Source: Marinomonas flavescens
GTDB taxonomy: Bacteria > Pseudomonadota > Gammaproteobacteria > Pseudomonadales > Marinomonadaceae
Direction: 5' to 3'
Assembly (NCBI RefSeq): GCF_004352835.1
Contig: NZ_SJSB01000002.1
Coordinates: 186,001 to 250,000, forward strand
DNA: 64,000 nucleotides
Position numbers and translations under genes: made by a program. The notes beneath the pieces are model-generated. The model was not told where the DNA came from, ran no database searches, and was given only the letters and a program-made list of their open reading frames with translations. Shown in pieces: positions 16,726 through 25,360 of the stretch. How positions within the stretch are numbered: the stretch's first letter is position 1; the number at the start of each line of letters is the position of its first letter.

Positions 16726-18111
16726 TTGAATAATAAAACAGGCCTTAGTGTGGGATTAAAAAGTAAAATCATTCTGCTAGCGGTTGTTCCTCTGGTTATA
16801 TCGACCGTTATTATTATCTATTTGAATCAGCAGTCAGCACGAGATTTGGCTTCTGATGAACTCTCCATCTATGAATTCAATCTAATCCATGCAAAAAAAG
16901 AGGCGTTAAAAAGCCATATCGCGATTGCTATGAGTGCGATTCGTCCTATTTTAGAAGACACGACAATGGACAATGCTACTGCTCAGAAAAAGGTGAAAGC
17001 CATTATTAATGGTTTGCGTTATGGCGATGATGGCTACTTCTTCATTTATGACAGCAATGGCGTCAGTCTGGTGCATCCCACACAGCCGGAATTGGTTGGG
17101 CAAAACCTTTGGTTATTTAAAGACACCTTGGGCAATTACTTGATCCAACACTTAATGGCAAAAGCGAAAACGGGAGGAGGTTTTCATCGTTATATCTGGG
17201 AAAAACCGCCATTAATGGATCAGGAAGAAAAAATCGGTTACGCCGTGATGATCGATCGTTGGCATTGGATGTTAGGAACAGGGCTGTATTTAGACGATGT
17301 TTATCAAGAATTAGCCAAAGCCAAAGCCACCATGAACGCCAATATCCGACGCAGCTTTTTTCTAGTCAGTGTCGTTGCGAGTATCACTCTAGTCTTCGTC
17401 ATACTACTAGGGCTGGCAATTAATCTACACGAACATAAATTGGCAGATTCAAAGTTGAAAGCCTTGGTGCAGCGTTTCATGCGGCTACAGGTGCTTGAAA
17501 AGCGTCGTTTGTCCCGTGAGTTGCATGATGGCATTAATCAAATGCTGGTGTCCTGTAAATTTCGCATTGAGCTGGCTGGTAATAAACTACAGCGAGGTGA
17601 TGATGAGGCGGTTATCAAAGCTGAGCTGATTAAAGCGGAAGACTTAATTAACCAGACGATCAATGATATTCGCCAAGTGTCTCATGATCTACGTCCGACG
17701 GTGCTTGATGACCTAGGCTTAAATACCGCGCTTAAAAGTTTGATTGATCAATTTCAAGAAAGAACCGCCATTAAGGTAAGATATAGCTTTAAAGTCATGG
17801 CTGAATTACCCGACGAGATTGAAATTGCACTTTATCGTTTTGCACAAGAAGCCTTAACTAATATTGAAAAGCACTCTGAAGCAAGCAATGTCATACTACA
17901 GGTATGGCAATCTCACCAACGGGTGATTTTCGAGTGTTTGGATGATGGTCGAGGTTGCTCTCACCAATCAACTTTGTCACCAGGTATTGGCTTGATTAAT
18001 ATGCGTGAGCGAATTGAGCTTATTGGAGGTGATTTTGTTTTTCAGTCGCAAAAGGAAAAAGGCACAAAAGTCAGTGCTATTTTATCAATAGAGCCGCCTA
18101 TAATGGATTAG
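16726..18111 (+). CDS. Cache-domain sensor histidine kinase
   Basis: This is a 461-residue membrane sensor. A first helix lies at about 15-33, an extracellular single-Cache domain at about 40-195 (with GDDGYFFIYDSNG, VHPTQPELVGQ and RWHWMLGTGLYLDDVY), and a second helix at about 207-227. The cytoplasmic part is a HisKA_3 kinase with phospho-accepting His near residue 267 in RRLSRELHDGINQML, then an ATPase domain with ALTNIEKHSEASN and a GIGLINMRERIELIGG box. It probably senses a small carboxylate. A TTG start is used because no ATG fits; the ribosome-binding site is weak. It is paired with the LuxR-type regulator 24 bases downstream. Confidence 0.88.
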   Translation: MNNKTGLSVGLKSKIILLAVVPLVISTVIIIYLNQQSARDLASDELSIYEFNLIHAKKEALKSHIAIAMSAIRPILEDTTMDNATAQKKVKAIINGLRYGDDGYFFIYDSNGVSLVHPTQPELVGQNLWLFKDTLGNYLIQHLMAKAKTGGGFHRYIWEKPPLMDQEEKIGYAVMIDRWHWMLGTGLYLDDVYQELAKAKATMNANIRRSFFLVSVVASITLVFVILLGLAINLHEHKLADSKLKALVQRFMRLQVLEKRRLSRELHDGINQMLVSCKFRIELAGNKLQRGDDEAVIKAELIKAEDLINQTINDIRQVSHDLRPTVLDDLGLNTALKSLIDQFQERTAIKVRYSFKVMAELPDEIEIALYRFAQEALTNIEKHSEASNVILQVWQSHQRVIFECLDDGRGCSHQSTLSPGIGLINMRERIELIGGDFVFQSQKEKGTKVSAILSIEPPIMD

Positions 18112-18135
18112 CACCTAACAATAAGAGAGAGTGGG

Positions 18136-18780
18136 ATGACAACTGAGCCATCAAGAATAAGAGTACTGCTGGTTGATGATCACATGTTGGTACTGGATGG
18201 CCTACAAGCGCGTTTAGAAATGGAAGCTAATATTGATGTTATTGGAACCGCTGCCAATGGTCTCGAAGCATTAGAAAAAGCGAAGTTATTACAGCCAGAT
18301 TTGGTAGTGATGGACGTTTCTATGCCTGTTCTTAATGGGCTTGATGCCACCAAGCGCTTTCGTAGTGAGCAAGCAAACATCAAGATTTTGATGCTAAGCA
18401 TGCATAATGACAAAGAATATATCTTGTCGCTGATTCAATCTGGTGCCAATGGCTATGTTCTCAAAGACGTACCTTCTGAGGAATTAGTACAAGCCATCAC
18501 CATTGTTCACCAAGGTGGTACCTACTTCAGCTCCAAGGCATCAGATGCTTTATTTGGACAGTTAGCGGTGACTACCGCAGCAGAAGAAATGCTTTCGCCA
18601 AGAGAAAGTTCGGTATTGATAGAAGTTGCCAGCGGCTGGTCGAATAAAGAAATAGCGCAGCGTTTGAAGATCAGTGTACGCACCGTTGAAACCCATCGCC
18701 AAAATATCAAACGTAAGCTGAATATTCACTCGTCAGCAGGTCTAGTGAAATACGCGATAGAACATAATCTGATTGATTAG
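18136..18780 (+). CDS. NarL/LuxR-type response regulator
   Basis: This is a 214-residue two-domain regulator. The receiver domain (about 8-125) has the acidic pair in LLVDDH, the phospho-acceptor Asp near residue 60 in LVVMDVSMPVLNG, and a lysine in GYVLKDVPSEEL. A LuxR-type helix-turn-helix follows at about 150-205 (LSPRESSVLIEVASGWSNKE, then RTVETHRQNIKRKL). It is the cognate partner of the upstream HisKA_3 kinase. The nearest likely target is the TRAP operon; that is an inference from position. Confidence 0.92.
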   Translation: MTTEPSRIRVLLVDDHMLVLDGLQARLEMEANIDVIGTAANGLEALEKAKLLQPDLVVMDVSMPVLNGLDATKRFRSEQANIKILMLSMHNDKEYILSLIQSGANGYVLKDVPSEELVQAITIVHQGGTYFSSKASDALFGQLAVTTAAEEMLSPRESSVLIEVASGWSNKEIAQRLKISVRTVETHRQNIKRKLNIHSSAGLVKYAIEHNLID

Positions 18781-18803
18781 TTAAATGGCTTTGTTGTTTA
18801 TGC

Positions 18804-19019
18804 TTATTTTTTTCCAATATCACTAAGAATGTCTTTCGAATTAGAAAAGTTATCAAACAAACGAGCCATTTCATACAGAGCGGTATAGTCTTCAAGAGAG
18901 ATTAAAACGGTGGACTTTTTATCCTCTCGAATAATATTTATTGGAGTATGGCTTTCGCATACTTTCTCCATTACTTCAGCTAGGTTTTCTTGAGCTTCAG
19001 AATAGGCCATAGAATTCAT
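18804..19019 (-). CDS. Solitary Phd/YefM-type antitoxin
   Basis: This is a 71-residue protein beginning MNSMAYSEAQENLAEVMEKV, the DNA-binding N-terminus of the YefM/Phd antitoxin family, with ILISLEDY-like continuation (STVLISLEDYTALYEM). In complete systems it represses its own operon and neutralises a YoeB or Doc toxin. The start at 19019 has GGAGAG six bases upstream. No toxin gene is next to it: on the downstream side only 23 bases separate it from the convergent response regulator gene. The C-terminal toxin-binding tail is present (about residues 55-71). A palindrome lies upstream as a possible operator. Confidence 0.85.
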   Translation of the reverse strand: MNSMAYSEAQENLAEVMEKVCESHTPINIIREDKKSTVLISLEDYTALYEMARLFDNFSNSKDILSDIGKK

Positions 19020-19073
19020 ATGCACTCTCCATAATATTAGATTTATCACAATTAACATGAGCGATAAATTCTA

Positions 19074-19087
19074 TTATGAATTCATAA
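19074..19087. promoter_or_regulatory. Perfect 14-bp palindrome upstream of the antitoxin gene
   Basis: TTATGAATTCATAA is an exact palindrome about 55 bases before the antitoxin start. A related GAATTCATA occurs again at the start codon region (19013-19021). It is a candidate autorepression operator. Confidence 0.45.
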
Positions 19088-19283
19088 AAAACTGGGTGTC
19101 TTTTGGTTTTTTTTTGTATTTTTAATGCCTAACTCTATTCACTATTACGTTAGGTATTTTTAGTGCTTCTCGACTCATTAGGCCAAGCCTAACTAGTTGA
19201 CTTTGTAAATATTCTTGACCCTCGACGAGTCCTATCCTATTTTTCAAGTCATCTTGATAATCTGAAATTTTGAAGGAAATAAA

Positions 19284-20438
19284 ATGAGAAGATCTTATTT
19301 TTCAATGCTCGCTATTGGGTGTTTGGTTGTATCTATAGAAGCTTCTGCTGCCGCTAAGGAAGAGCATTATCCCATTAGTAAGCTAGATTATATCGGTGAG
19401 TACATCATTCCTAATGATGCCACTGTCGATGGTGTGACTGTTGGGGGATTATCTGGCATTGATTACGATGCAAAAAATAAACAATGGCTAATGATCAGTG
19501 ATGACAGGTCTGATAAAGGTCCCGATCGTGCTTATCTTGGAAAAATGACCATCACGGCCAATAACGTCGGCGCTATGACGCTAACAAAAATGATTCCGCT
19601 CTTACAGCCGAACGGTAGCCTTTACCCAAGTAAGGTCGCTTATCTTAGTGATCATAAAGGTGTTGTGCCAGATTTCGAGTCCATACGCTTTAATCCTGAT
19701 ACTAAGGGAATCCGTTATACCAGCGAAGGTGATCGTTCTTTAGGTTTTAGTCCTTTTATTCGAGATGCAGATATGGATGGTCATTACTTAGACGAACTGC
19801 CAGTACCGGCGGCGTTTAAGTTCGACCCTAAAAATAAAGCTCGTGGCTTTTATGATAATTTAGCGTTTGAAGGCAGCAGTTATACCCCAGATAAGAAGGC
19901 GTATTTTGTCGCGATGGAAGCGCCTTTAATACAAGATGGTCCAGTACCTTCACTTAATAAGGGGGCTTTTTCACGAGTTCTTCGTTACGGCAAAAATAAT
20001 ACCGTACTGGGTGAGTATGTTTATCCGGTCGACTCATTGCCCGCCGCGCCAGGTGCCGGTAAACACGCAGATAATGGCGTATCAGAAATTTTAGCGGTGG
20101 ATAATCAGCATTTATTGGTATTAGAACGCGCAGGTATTCAGGATAAGAAGGGTCATTATCATGATTACATTCGTATCTATCAAACGGACATGAAGGGCGC
20201 GACGAATGTGAAAGGGCGCAATAAACTGGTCGCCGGTCAGTTTAAACCGATGCATAAACGCTTATTGCTGAACTTGAATCAGGCTAATTTACCTCGACTT
20301 GATAACTTAGAAGGCATCACCTTTGGCCCTAAATTAGCAGATGGCCAACAGACTCTTGTCCTTATCTCGGACAATAATTTCAACGCAACTGAAGTCACTC
20401 AACTGTTCGCTTTTAAAGTCATTCCAGCACACTTATAG
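19284..20438 (+). CDS. Secreted phytase-like esterase family protein
   Basis: This is a 384-residue protein with a signal peptide (about residues 1-22, ending SIEASAAA). The mature part matches the 'esterase-like activity of phytase' family (PF13449): VGGLSGIDYDAKNKQWLMIS, DDRSDKGPDRAY, VPDFESIRF, SEGDRS and LDNLEGITFGP are typical beta-propeller blade motifs. Members are thought to hydrolyse phosphoesters or other esters outside the cytoplasm, but few have been tested. A GAAGGAA site precedes the ATG. It stands alone. Its position just before a possible organophosphate-scavenging locus is suggestive only. Confidence 0.8.
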   Translation: MRRSYFSMLAIGCLVVSIEASAAAKEEHYPISKLDYIGEYIIPNDATVDGVTVGGLSGIDYDAKNKQWLMISDDRSDKGPDRAYLGKMTITANNVGAMTLTKMIPLLQPNGSLYPSKVAYLSDHKGVVPDFESIRFNPDTKGIRYTSEGDRSLGFSPFIRDADMDGHYLDELPVPAAFKFDPKNKARGFYDNLAFEGSSYTPDKKAYFVAMEAPLIQDGPVPSLNKGAFSRVLRYGKNNTVLGEYVYPVDSLPAAPGAGKHADNGVSEILAVDNQHLLVLERAGIQDKKGHYHDYIRIYQTDMKGATNVKGRNKLVAGQFKPMHKRLLLNLNQANLPRLDNLEGITFGPKLADGQQTLVLISDNNFNATEVTQLFAFKVIPAHL

Positions 20439-20524
20439 CCTTCAGGTAACGTCGCCTTGTCATCAATTTTTGTGACAAGGCGATTGAATACAGATTATTG
20501 AGTATATGCGCATTTGCTTTCTTG

Positions 20525-20977
20525 CTAGAAATCCCCCGGCGCGCATTGTAAGCAGGTTAGTCCGAGGTCACGCCAGCCTTTAACCACGGCATCGCGGTCA
20601 TCTAGTACTAGCCAAGGTTCGAATCCATCTTCACGAATTTTCTCCAATAACGCTTTTTTTACGTCCTCATCGGGCATTGAATCGGCATCATCTGGGCGTA
20701 AATACACACCATCAAAGGGAATCTTGTGTTTTTCCATCCATTCAATAGAGTGTTGCTTATGGGATTCTGGACGACCGCTGCAGATCAAAATATGTTGACC
20801 TTGCTGCTTTAGTATATTCACTAAGCGTAAAATATTTTCGACTACTGGTGCGTCCTTCATGTAGTCAAAAAATGGGGTCCAGTGTTTGACTTCCCCTAAT
20901 ACCCAGTGGGCAACTTGAGTGTGGTCAAATTCTGCAAGGGTGCCATCGAGATCAACAATCACAGCGTTTGGCATCAT
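20525..20977 (-). CDS. HAD-type polynucleotide phosphatase domain protein (PNKP-like)
   Basis: This is a 150-residue stand-alone HAD phosphatase. Motif I is DLDGTLAEF (catalytic aspartates at about 9 and 11), motif II is ICSGRPE near residue 68, and the acidic motif is LVLDDRD near residue 127. The overall order, including VYLRPDDADSMPDEDVKKALLEKI, resembles the phosphatase domain of T4 polynucleotide kinase, which removes 3'-phosphates from nucleic acid or nucleotides. No kinase P-loop is present. Its ATG overlaps the end of the upstream histidine phosphatase gene by 4 bases, and it ends a minus-strand run that begins with an ABC importer. A phosphonucleotide substrate is an inference. Confidence 0.82.
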   Translation of the reverse strand: MMPNAVIVDLDGTLAEFDHTQVAHWVLGEVKHWTPFFDYMKDAPVVENILRLVNILKQQGQHILICSGRPESHKQHSIEWMEKHKIPFDGVYLRPDDADSMPDEDVKKALLEKIREDGFEPWLVLDDRDAVVKGWRDLGLTCLQCAPGDF

Positions 20978-21540
20978 AAAAACTTTCCTTTTATTGGTGT
21001 GATACTCCAGCCATTATCATTTTGACTGGGTTCGAAAAAAATAGGTGTTAGGTTATCTACTCTTGGGCAATAAGGTGTGCCATTAATGACCTTGTTTAAA
21101 ACACGGTATACTCCAGAATGAGCGATGATTAACGGTTTTTCATACTGACCTAATATGTCATTAAGGGCTCCAATTATCCGATCTTCAAAAACCTGCCAAG
21201 ATTCACCATTAGGAGGAGTTATCTCATAAGGTGTTTGCAGATCGATAGAGCAGCCTTCAAGATCTCCCCAATGACGCTCTGTTAATTGTGCATGGGGGAT
21301 GACTTCTTGCTTTGGCACTGCGTAAAATGCTGTTTGTTGAGTGCGTTTAAGGGTGCTGGTAAAAACGGCGCTCCATATTATTAATCCCAGCCTCTCGGCC
21401 GCATTTTGGGCTTGCTGTATTCCTACATTACTTAATGGACTGTCGGTAGACCCACCAATCAAGTGGGCGGCGTTATACGTGCTCTGCGCGTGACGTGCGA
21501 ACACAAAAGGTTTTTTTATTAATGTCATTATTTTGCTCAA
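20974..21540 (-). CDS. Histidine phosphatase family protein
   Basis: This is a 188-residue cytoplasmic phosphatase of the phosphoglycerate mutase-like fold. The catalytic signature FARHAQSTYN lies at about residues 14-23 (RH at 16-17), a proton-donor region is ERHWGDLEG, and the second histidine is in IIAHSGVYR. Such enzymes dephosphorylate small sugar, nucleotide or glycerate phosphates. The start at 21540 lies inside the end of the metallo-hydrolase gene, giving a 68-base overlap; a start at 21528 would still overlap by 56 bases because the conserved RHAQS is so close to the N-terminus. The overlap suggests coupled translation. Confidence 0.85.
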   Translation of the reverse strand: MSKIMTLIKKPFVFARHAQSTYNAAHLIGGSTDSPLSNVGIQQAQNAAERLGLIIWSAVFTSTLKRTQQTAFYAVPKQEVIPHAQLTERHWGDLEGCSIDLQTPYEITPPNGESWQVFEDRIIGALNDILGQYEKPLIIAHSGVYRVLNKVINGTPYCPRVDNLTPIFFEPSQNDNGWSITPIKGKFL

Positions 21541-22597
21541 TATAAGAATTTGATGTGATGCTTGGCCCCAGAGCCTGCTGCCATTCTTTTAGGTCTTTAA
21601 TATCATTAAAAAGTGGCGCGCAGGTGTGGCACTCTAAGTGATCGATTAGGCGCTTTAAATCTCGCCTACGAGGGTGTACATTCCAGCGAATAAAATGCGC
21701 ATCTCCTTTGCTGACCGCTTGTCGAGCGTGTTCTGGTAAGTGACCAGTATAAATAGGGAGGTAACGTTCTGGTTGTTTTAATAAGGCTTTGGCTTCGCCT
21801 CCCATACCGTCTGGATCACCACATAATATGGCTTTGGCTGAGAGGTTGAATGGTTGTTTTTTGATTCTTTCTAAGACAGATCGCATATTGGTGAAGATGC
21901 CTTCTTTTGGACCAGATAATGCGTCTTTAGGTGAAATACAATCATCACCTAGAGTCCAATCCTCAAACCCTAATGACGTTAACCAACAGGCAATTTCTAG
22001 AGCGCGGCCGGTCTGGGGAACAGGCATAAGCAAGTGTTTGTCATCGTTCAAATATGTGGCTAGTTCGTTTTTACATTGATCGAGCGACTCGTCATACAAT
22101 CCATAGGAGGCGTCTAGTAAGGCAATACTTGCCATTGGTGGAAAGGTAAAAGGGTACAGTGTTGACTCAAGGCTAAAATCACCGCTGTAAAATACGCCAT
22201 CCCCGATGTCGAGATGGAGCCATACACCTCCAAAAGAGTGCCCCGCCGAGCCTGTCGTTATATTAATACCGCATACAGAGGTTGTTCCGCTGACGGGTAA
22301 TGTTTTCAGATTGAGGTGTGTCGGAAGTTGTTTCTGCACTGCTAACGTAGCGAAAACAGGTACGTCACTGTCTATGTCTATCAGGCCGCCCATATGATCT
22401 TGATGGTCATGAGAAATGAATATGGCGTCTAGATCTTTCGGTTGTATCCAGCCTTTATCTTCATTCGCTTCTAATGCGCCCCCTGCATCCAGTAGAAAGC
22501 GAATCGGTTTAGAAAATAAATCGGACTGATACGTCACTAAGATTGCAGCTGAGGTTTTTCGTCCTGCACCACTTAATATATCGATACTGATTTTCAT
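21473..22597 (-). CDS. MBL-fold hydrolase with beta-CASP-like C-terminal half
   Basis: This is a 374-residue cytoplasmic metallo-beta-lactamase fold enzyme. The zinc motif is ISHDHQDHMGG at about residues 70-80, followed by GHSFGGVWLHL and FYSGDFSLEST. The order GDF, ALLDASYG, a MPVPQTGRALEI helix, AILCGDPDGMGGEA and a late RWNVHPRRRDLKRLIDHLE follows the arrangement of beta-CASP nucleases and CPSF-type RNA-processing enzymes, although it is diverged. The start at 22597 (MKISIDILSGAG) overlaps the ABC ATPase stop as ATGA. Next to a PNKP-like phosphatase, a nucleic-acid or nucleotide phosphodiester substrate is plausible but unproven. Confidence 0.75.
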   Translation of the reverse strand: MKISIDILSGAGRKTSAAILVTYQSDLFSKPIRFLLDAGGALEANEDKGWIQPKDLDAIFISHDHQDHMGGLIDIDSDVPVFATLAVQKQLPTHLNLKTLPVSGTTSVCGINITTGSAGHSFGGVWLHLDIGDGVFYSGDFSLESTLYPFTFPPMASIALLDASYGLYDESLDQCKNELATYLNDDKHLLMPVPQTGRALEIACWLTSLGFEDWTLGDDCISPKDALSGPKEGIFTNMRSVLERIKKQPFNLSAKAILCGDPDGMGGEAKALLKQPERYLPIYTGHLPEHARQAVSKGDAHFIRWNVHPRRRDLKRLIDHLECHTCAPLFNDIKDLKEWQQALGPSITSNSYIEQNNDINKKTFCVRTSRAEHV

Positions 22598-23670
22598 GCG
22601 TCTGTCTCCAAAGACCAAGCTTGCTCAAGGTGAATTGTATGTTGGCTATCCTGGTCCATTGGTACGTCGCTGTAGGCCTGTAGGCGTTGGCCATCGGCTA
22701 ATATCAGCTCAATGTCATAACGCTCGCCACGAAATATGCAGTTGCGAACTTTGACGGAAAACCCTTCTTCTAAAGGATTATTAATAAAGTGAATGTCTTG
22801 TGGACGAACAAGCACCGGACTTGTTGTCTTCTGTGATAATGGGGTTTGTTCAGACTGGCCTTTGAGTAAAGATTGGCGGAGTAATTCTTGTAATTGATGA
22901 CCTCTTATATATTGCTGTGGCTCGGTTGCCACGAGATTAAGCACTGAGCCACGACCAATGAAATTAGCCAGCCACGTATTCTTAGGGGTGGCATAAAGGT
23001 CTTGTGGTGTTCCCCATTGGACTAATTCACCTTTGTTCAAAACGGCGATATGATCCGCGAGAGACATGGCTTCTGCTTGATCGTGAGTGACATATACAAT
23101 GGTCGCCTTAGTGCGTTTATGAAACGCGCGAAAGGTTTCTTCCATCGTCGCTCTTAGGTGACGGTCTAAGTTCGCGAGAGGCTCATCAAATAACACGACA
23201 TCTGGCTCGGTGACTAGGCTTCGGGCCAATGCAACTCGTTGGCGTTGACCACCGCTGAGTTGTGCTGGCAATCGGTCGGCGTACTCCTCAAGCTCCACGA
23301 CGGCTAAGGCGTCTTTAATTCGTCTGGTTTTTTCCTCCCCGATGATTTTTTGGATACGTAATGGGTAGCCGACATTATCGGCCACGGTCATATGTGGCCA
23401 CAGAGCATAAGATTGGAACACCATGCCAAAGTTACGTTCTTCAGTCGGTGTATGCTGTTTCTTACTGGATAGAAGGCGTTCACCGTGACGAATTTCTCCT
23501 GCACTGACGGGTTCGAAGCCTGCCAGCATTCTTAAAATAGTCGACTTGCCACAGCCGCTCGGACCTAGTAACGCGACAAAAGCACCGGGTTCAATGTTCA
23601 TGCTTAAATGATCAATGACGGTCTGCCCATCAAACTGCTTACAAATATTGTCTAGAGTTAATCGTGCCAT
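22594..23670 (-). CDS. ABC transporter ATP-binding protein (FbpC/PotA type)
   Basis: This is a 358-residue ATPase. Walker A is GPSGCGKST near residues 36-44, the signature is LSGGQRQR near 138, Walker B is VVLFDEP and the switch histidine is in YVTHDQAEA. The C-terminal third is a TOBE-type regulatory domain. It powers the double permease encoded immediately upstream (13-base overlap). ATPases of this group serve ferric iron, hexose phosphate, aminoethylphosphonate, polyamine and sulfate importers, so the family does not fix the substrate. All catalytic motifs are intact. Confidence 0.92.
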   Translation of the reverse strand: MARLTLDNICKQFDGQTVIDHLSMNIEPGAFVALLGPSGCGKSTILRMLAGFEPVSAGEIRHGERLLSSKKQHTPTEERNFGMVFQSYALWPHMTVADNVGYPLRIQKIIGEEKTRRIKDALAVVELEEYADRLPAQLSGGQRQRVALARSLVTEPDVVLFDEPLANLDRHLRATMEETFRAFHKRTKATIVYVTHDQAEAMSLADHIAVLNKGELVQWGTPQDLYATPKNTWLANFIGRGSVLNLVATEPQQYIRGHQLQELLRQSLLKGQSEQTPLSQKTTSPVLVRPQDIHFINNPLEEGFSVKVRNCIFRGERYDIELILADGQRLQAYSDVPMDQDSQHTIHLEQAWSLETDA

Positions 23671-25358
23671 GGGATAATTCCTTTAGGTAAACGTGGTGCT
23701 AGTAAACTAAGCAATGCCATCAAGGACGCGACGAGCAAGACAACCAACACGGAGATGGCGGAGGCTAAAACACTGTCTCCGCCTTCATCCAAATTAAAAA
23801 TAAGTACGCCAAGTGTTTCGTTGCCTGCACTCCATAGCAAAGCCGATACGGTTAACTCATTGATAGATATTAAAAACACCAGCAAGCCGCCGGCAAAAAA
23901 CGCAGGCGCTGTTAGCGGTAGAACAATATGAAAAAGGCGTTGTAGTGGTTTTGCGCCAGCCAGTTGTGCGGCTTCCTCAAGGGAGGAGTCAAGCTGCGAC
24001 ATAGCCGACATGATTGGCTTTAAACACACACTTAAAAAGCAGGATAAATACGCTAGAAAGATAATCGTTAAGGTGCCGTATAAGCTCACTTCAATAAAAG
24101 GCAAAGGTCGAGCGAACAGTAAGATAAACGCGATGGCTAAGACGATGCCGGGAATGGCATAAGGTACTTCTATTAGACTGGCAATAACCGATCTTAGTCG
24201 CATCGGTAGGCGCATCAATAAATAACCGAGAGGTAAACAAACGAGCATGAGTGTCAGAGAGGCTGCCAAAGCCAAAAATACACTATTACTAAATGCTCGA
24301 GCGGTAGAGCCTTGCTTGCTTAACATCTCAATGTAGGCATTCAGGGTAAAGGTCTCACCATTCAAAGGCATCCCTAGCGCAGGTACAAAAGAACTAATAA
24401 TTAAACTTAATAATGGGATGACTAAGATGAAGCAAAGAATGCCCCCCAATACGATTTCTACTGGCGCACGGGCTTTTTTTAGATTAAACGATATGGATTG
24501 TGTGGTGTGACCGATCAATGCGTATTGGCTGCGTTGTTGTAGCCATTGTTGTAGCAGCATACCGGCGAGTACAAGAAGGGCAATGATCATGGAAAGCCCC
24601 GCGATTTCACTTAGAACATCATCACCAAACCCTGCCATTTGTTGGTAAATGAGCGTTGGTAAAACAAGGTAATTAATTGGAATTCCGAGCATGGCTGGAA
24701 TGCCAAAATTGCCTAAAGAGGACACAAAAGCAAGAGCAGCCCCCGCCACCATCGCGCTACGACATAAAGGTACAATGATGTCTATCCAGATACGAAGATG
24801 AGAAGCGCGAGCCATGCGAGCGGCTTCGATCATATCTTGAGGTAGATTAATGAGCTGTGTACGCAAAGCAAGAAACACTAAAGGCGCACTTTGAATACCA
24901 AGCAAAAGAGCGATACCTTCTGGCGAATACATTGGGTTTGAACTGCCTAGCGCGGGTGCCAATCCGAATGTATTTAATAATGGACTAGCAGGGCCAAATA
25001 GCTGCAACCAACTTAACGCCGTGACCTGTGGCGGAATCATCATGGGCAACATAAAGCAGAACACCCATAAAGCGCGACGGCGAATGTTAGTGAGTGATAC
25101 TACGAATGCGAATCCAGACCCTAAAACAACGGCAATTAACGTCGCAAGTCCTGAGGTATAAAAGCTGTGTTGCAACGCGCGCCATGTTCTTTCACTCCGT
25201 AACACCTCAGATAAAGGGGATGATGTAGTGAAGCTCATATTCACGAAAGCCTCGGTTAACAAACGCAAACTAGGTAATAAGCTAAGTAAGGCAATCAGCA
25301 AGAATAAGAGAAATGATAGCCAGCGTAACTGACTATCCATAGCGCGAATTATCATCAC
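23658..25358 (-). CDS. ABC transporter double permease (FbpB/AfuB type)
   Basis: This is a 566-residue membrane protein made of two fused BPD-type permease domains with about twelve helices in all. Both EAA coupling loops are visible: EAARMARASHLRIWIDIIVP near residue 190 and EEAAQLAGAKPLQRLFHIVL near residue 470. This two-in-one layout is typical of iron(III), hexose phosphate and aminoethylphosphonate importers. The start could be the first ATG or the MDSQL methionine six codons later. It directly follows the binding-protein gene (2-base gap) and overlaps the ATPase gene. Confidence 0.92.
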   Translation of the reverse strand: MMIIRAMDSQLRWLSFLLFLLIALLSLLPSLRLLTEAFVNMSFTTSSPLSEVLRSERTWRALQHSFYTSGLATLIAVVLGSGFAFVVSLTNIRRRALWVFCFMLPMMIPPQVTALSWLQLFGPASPLLNTFGLAPALGSSNPMYSPEGIALLLGIQSAPLVFLALRTQLINLPQDMIEAARMARASHLRIWIDIIVPLCRSAMVAGAALAFVSSLGNFGIPAMLGIPINYLVLPTLIYQQMAGFGDDVLSEIAGLSMIIALLVLAGMLLQQWLQQRSQYALIGHTTQSISFNLKKARAPVEIVLGGILCFILVIPLLSLIISSFVPALGMPLNGETFTLNAYIEMLSKQGSTARAFSNSVFLALAASLTLMLVCLPLGYLLMRLPMRLRSVIASLIEVPYAIPGIVLAIAFILLFARPLPFIEVSLYGTLTIIFLAYLSCFLSVCLKPIMSAMSQLDSSLEEAAQLAGAKPLQRLFHIVLPLTAPAFFAGGLLVFLISINELTVSALLWSAGNETLGVLIFNLDEGGDSVLASAISVLVVLLVASLMALLSLLAPRLPKGIIPWHD

Positions 25359-25360
25359 AG

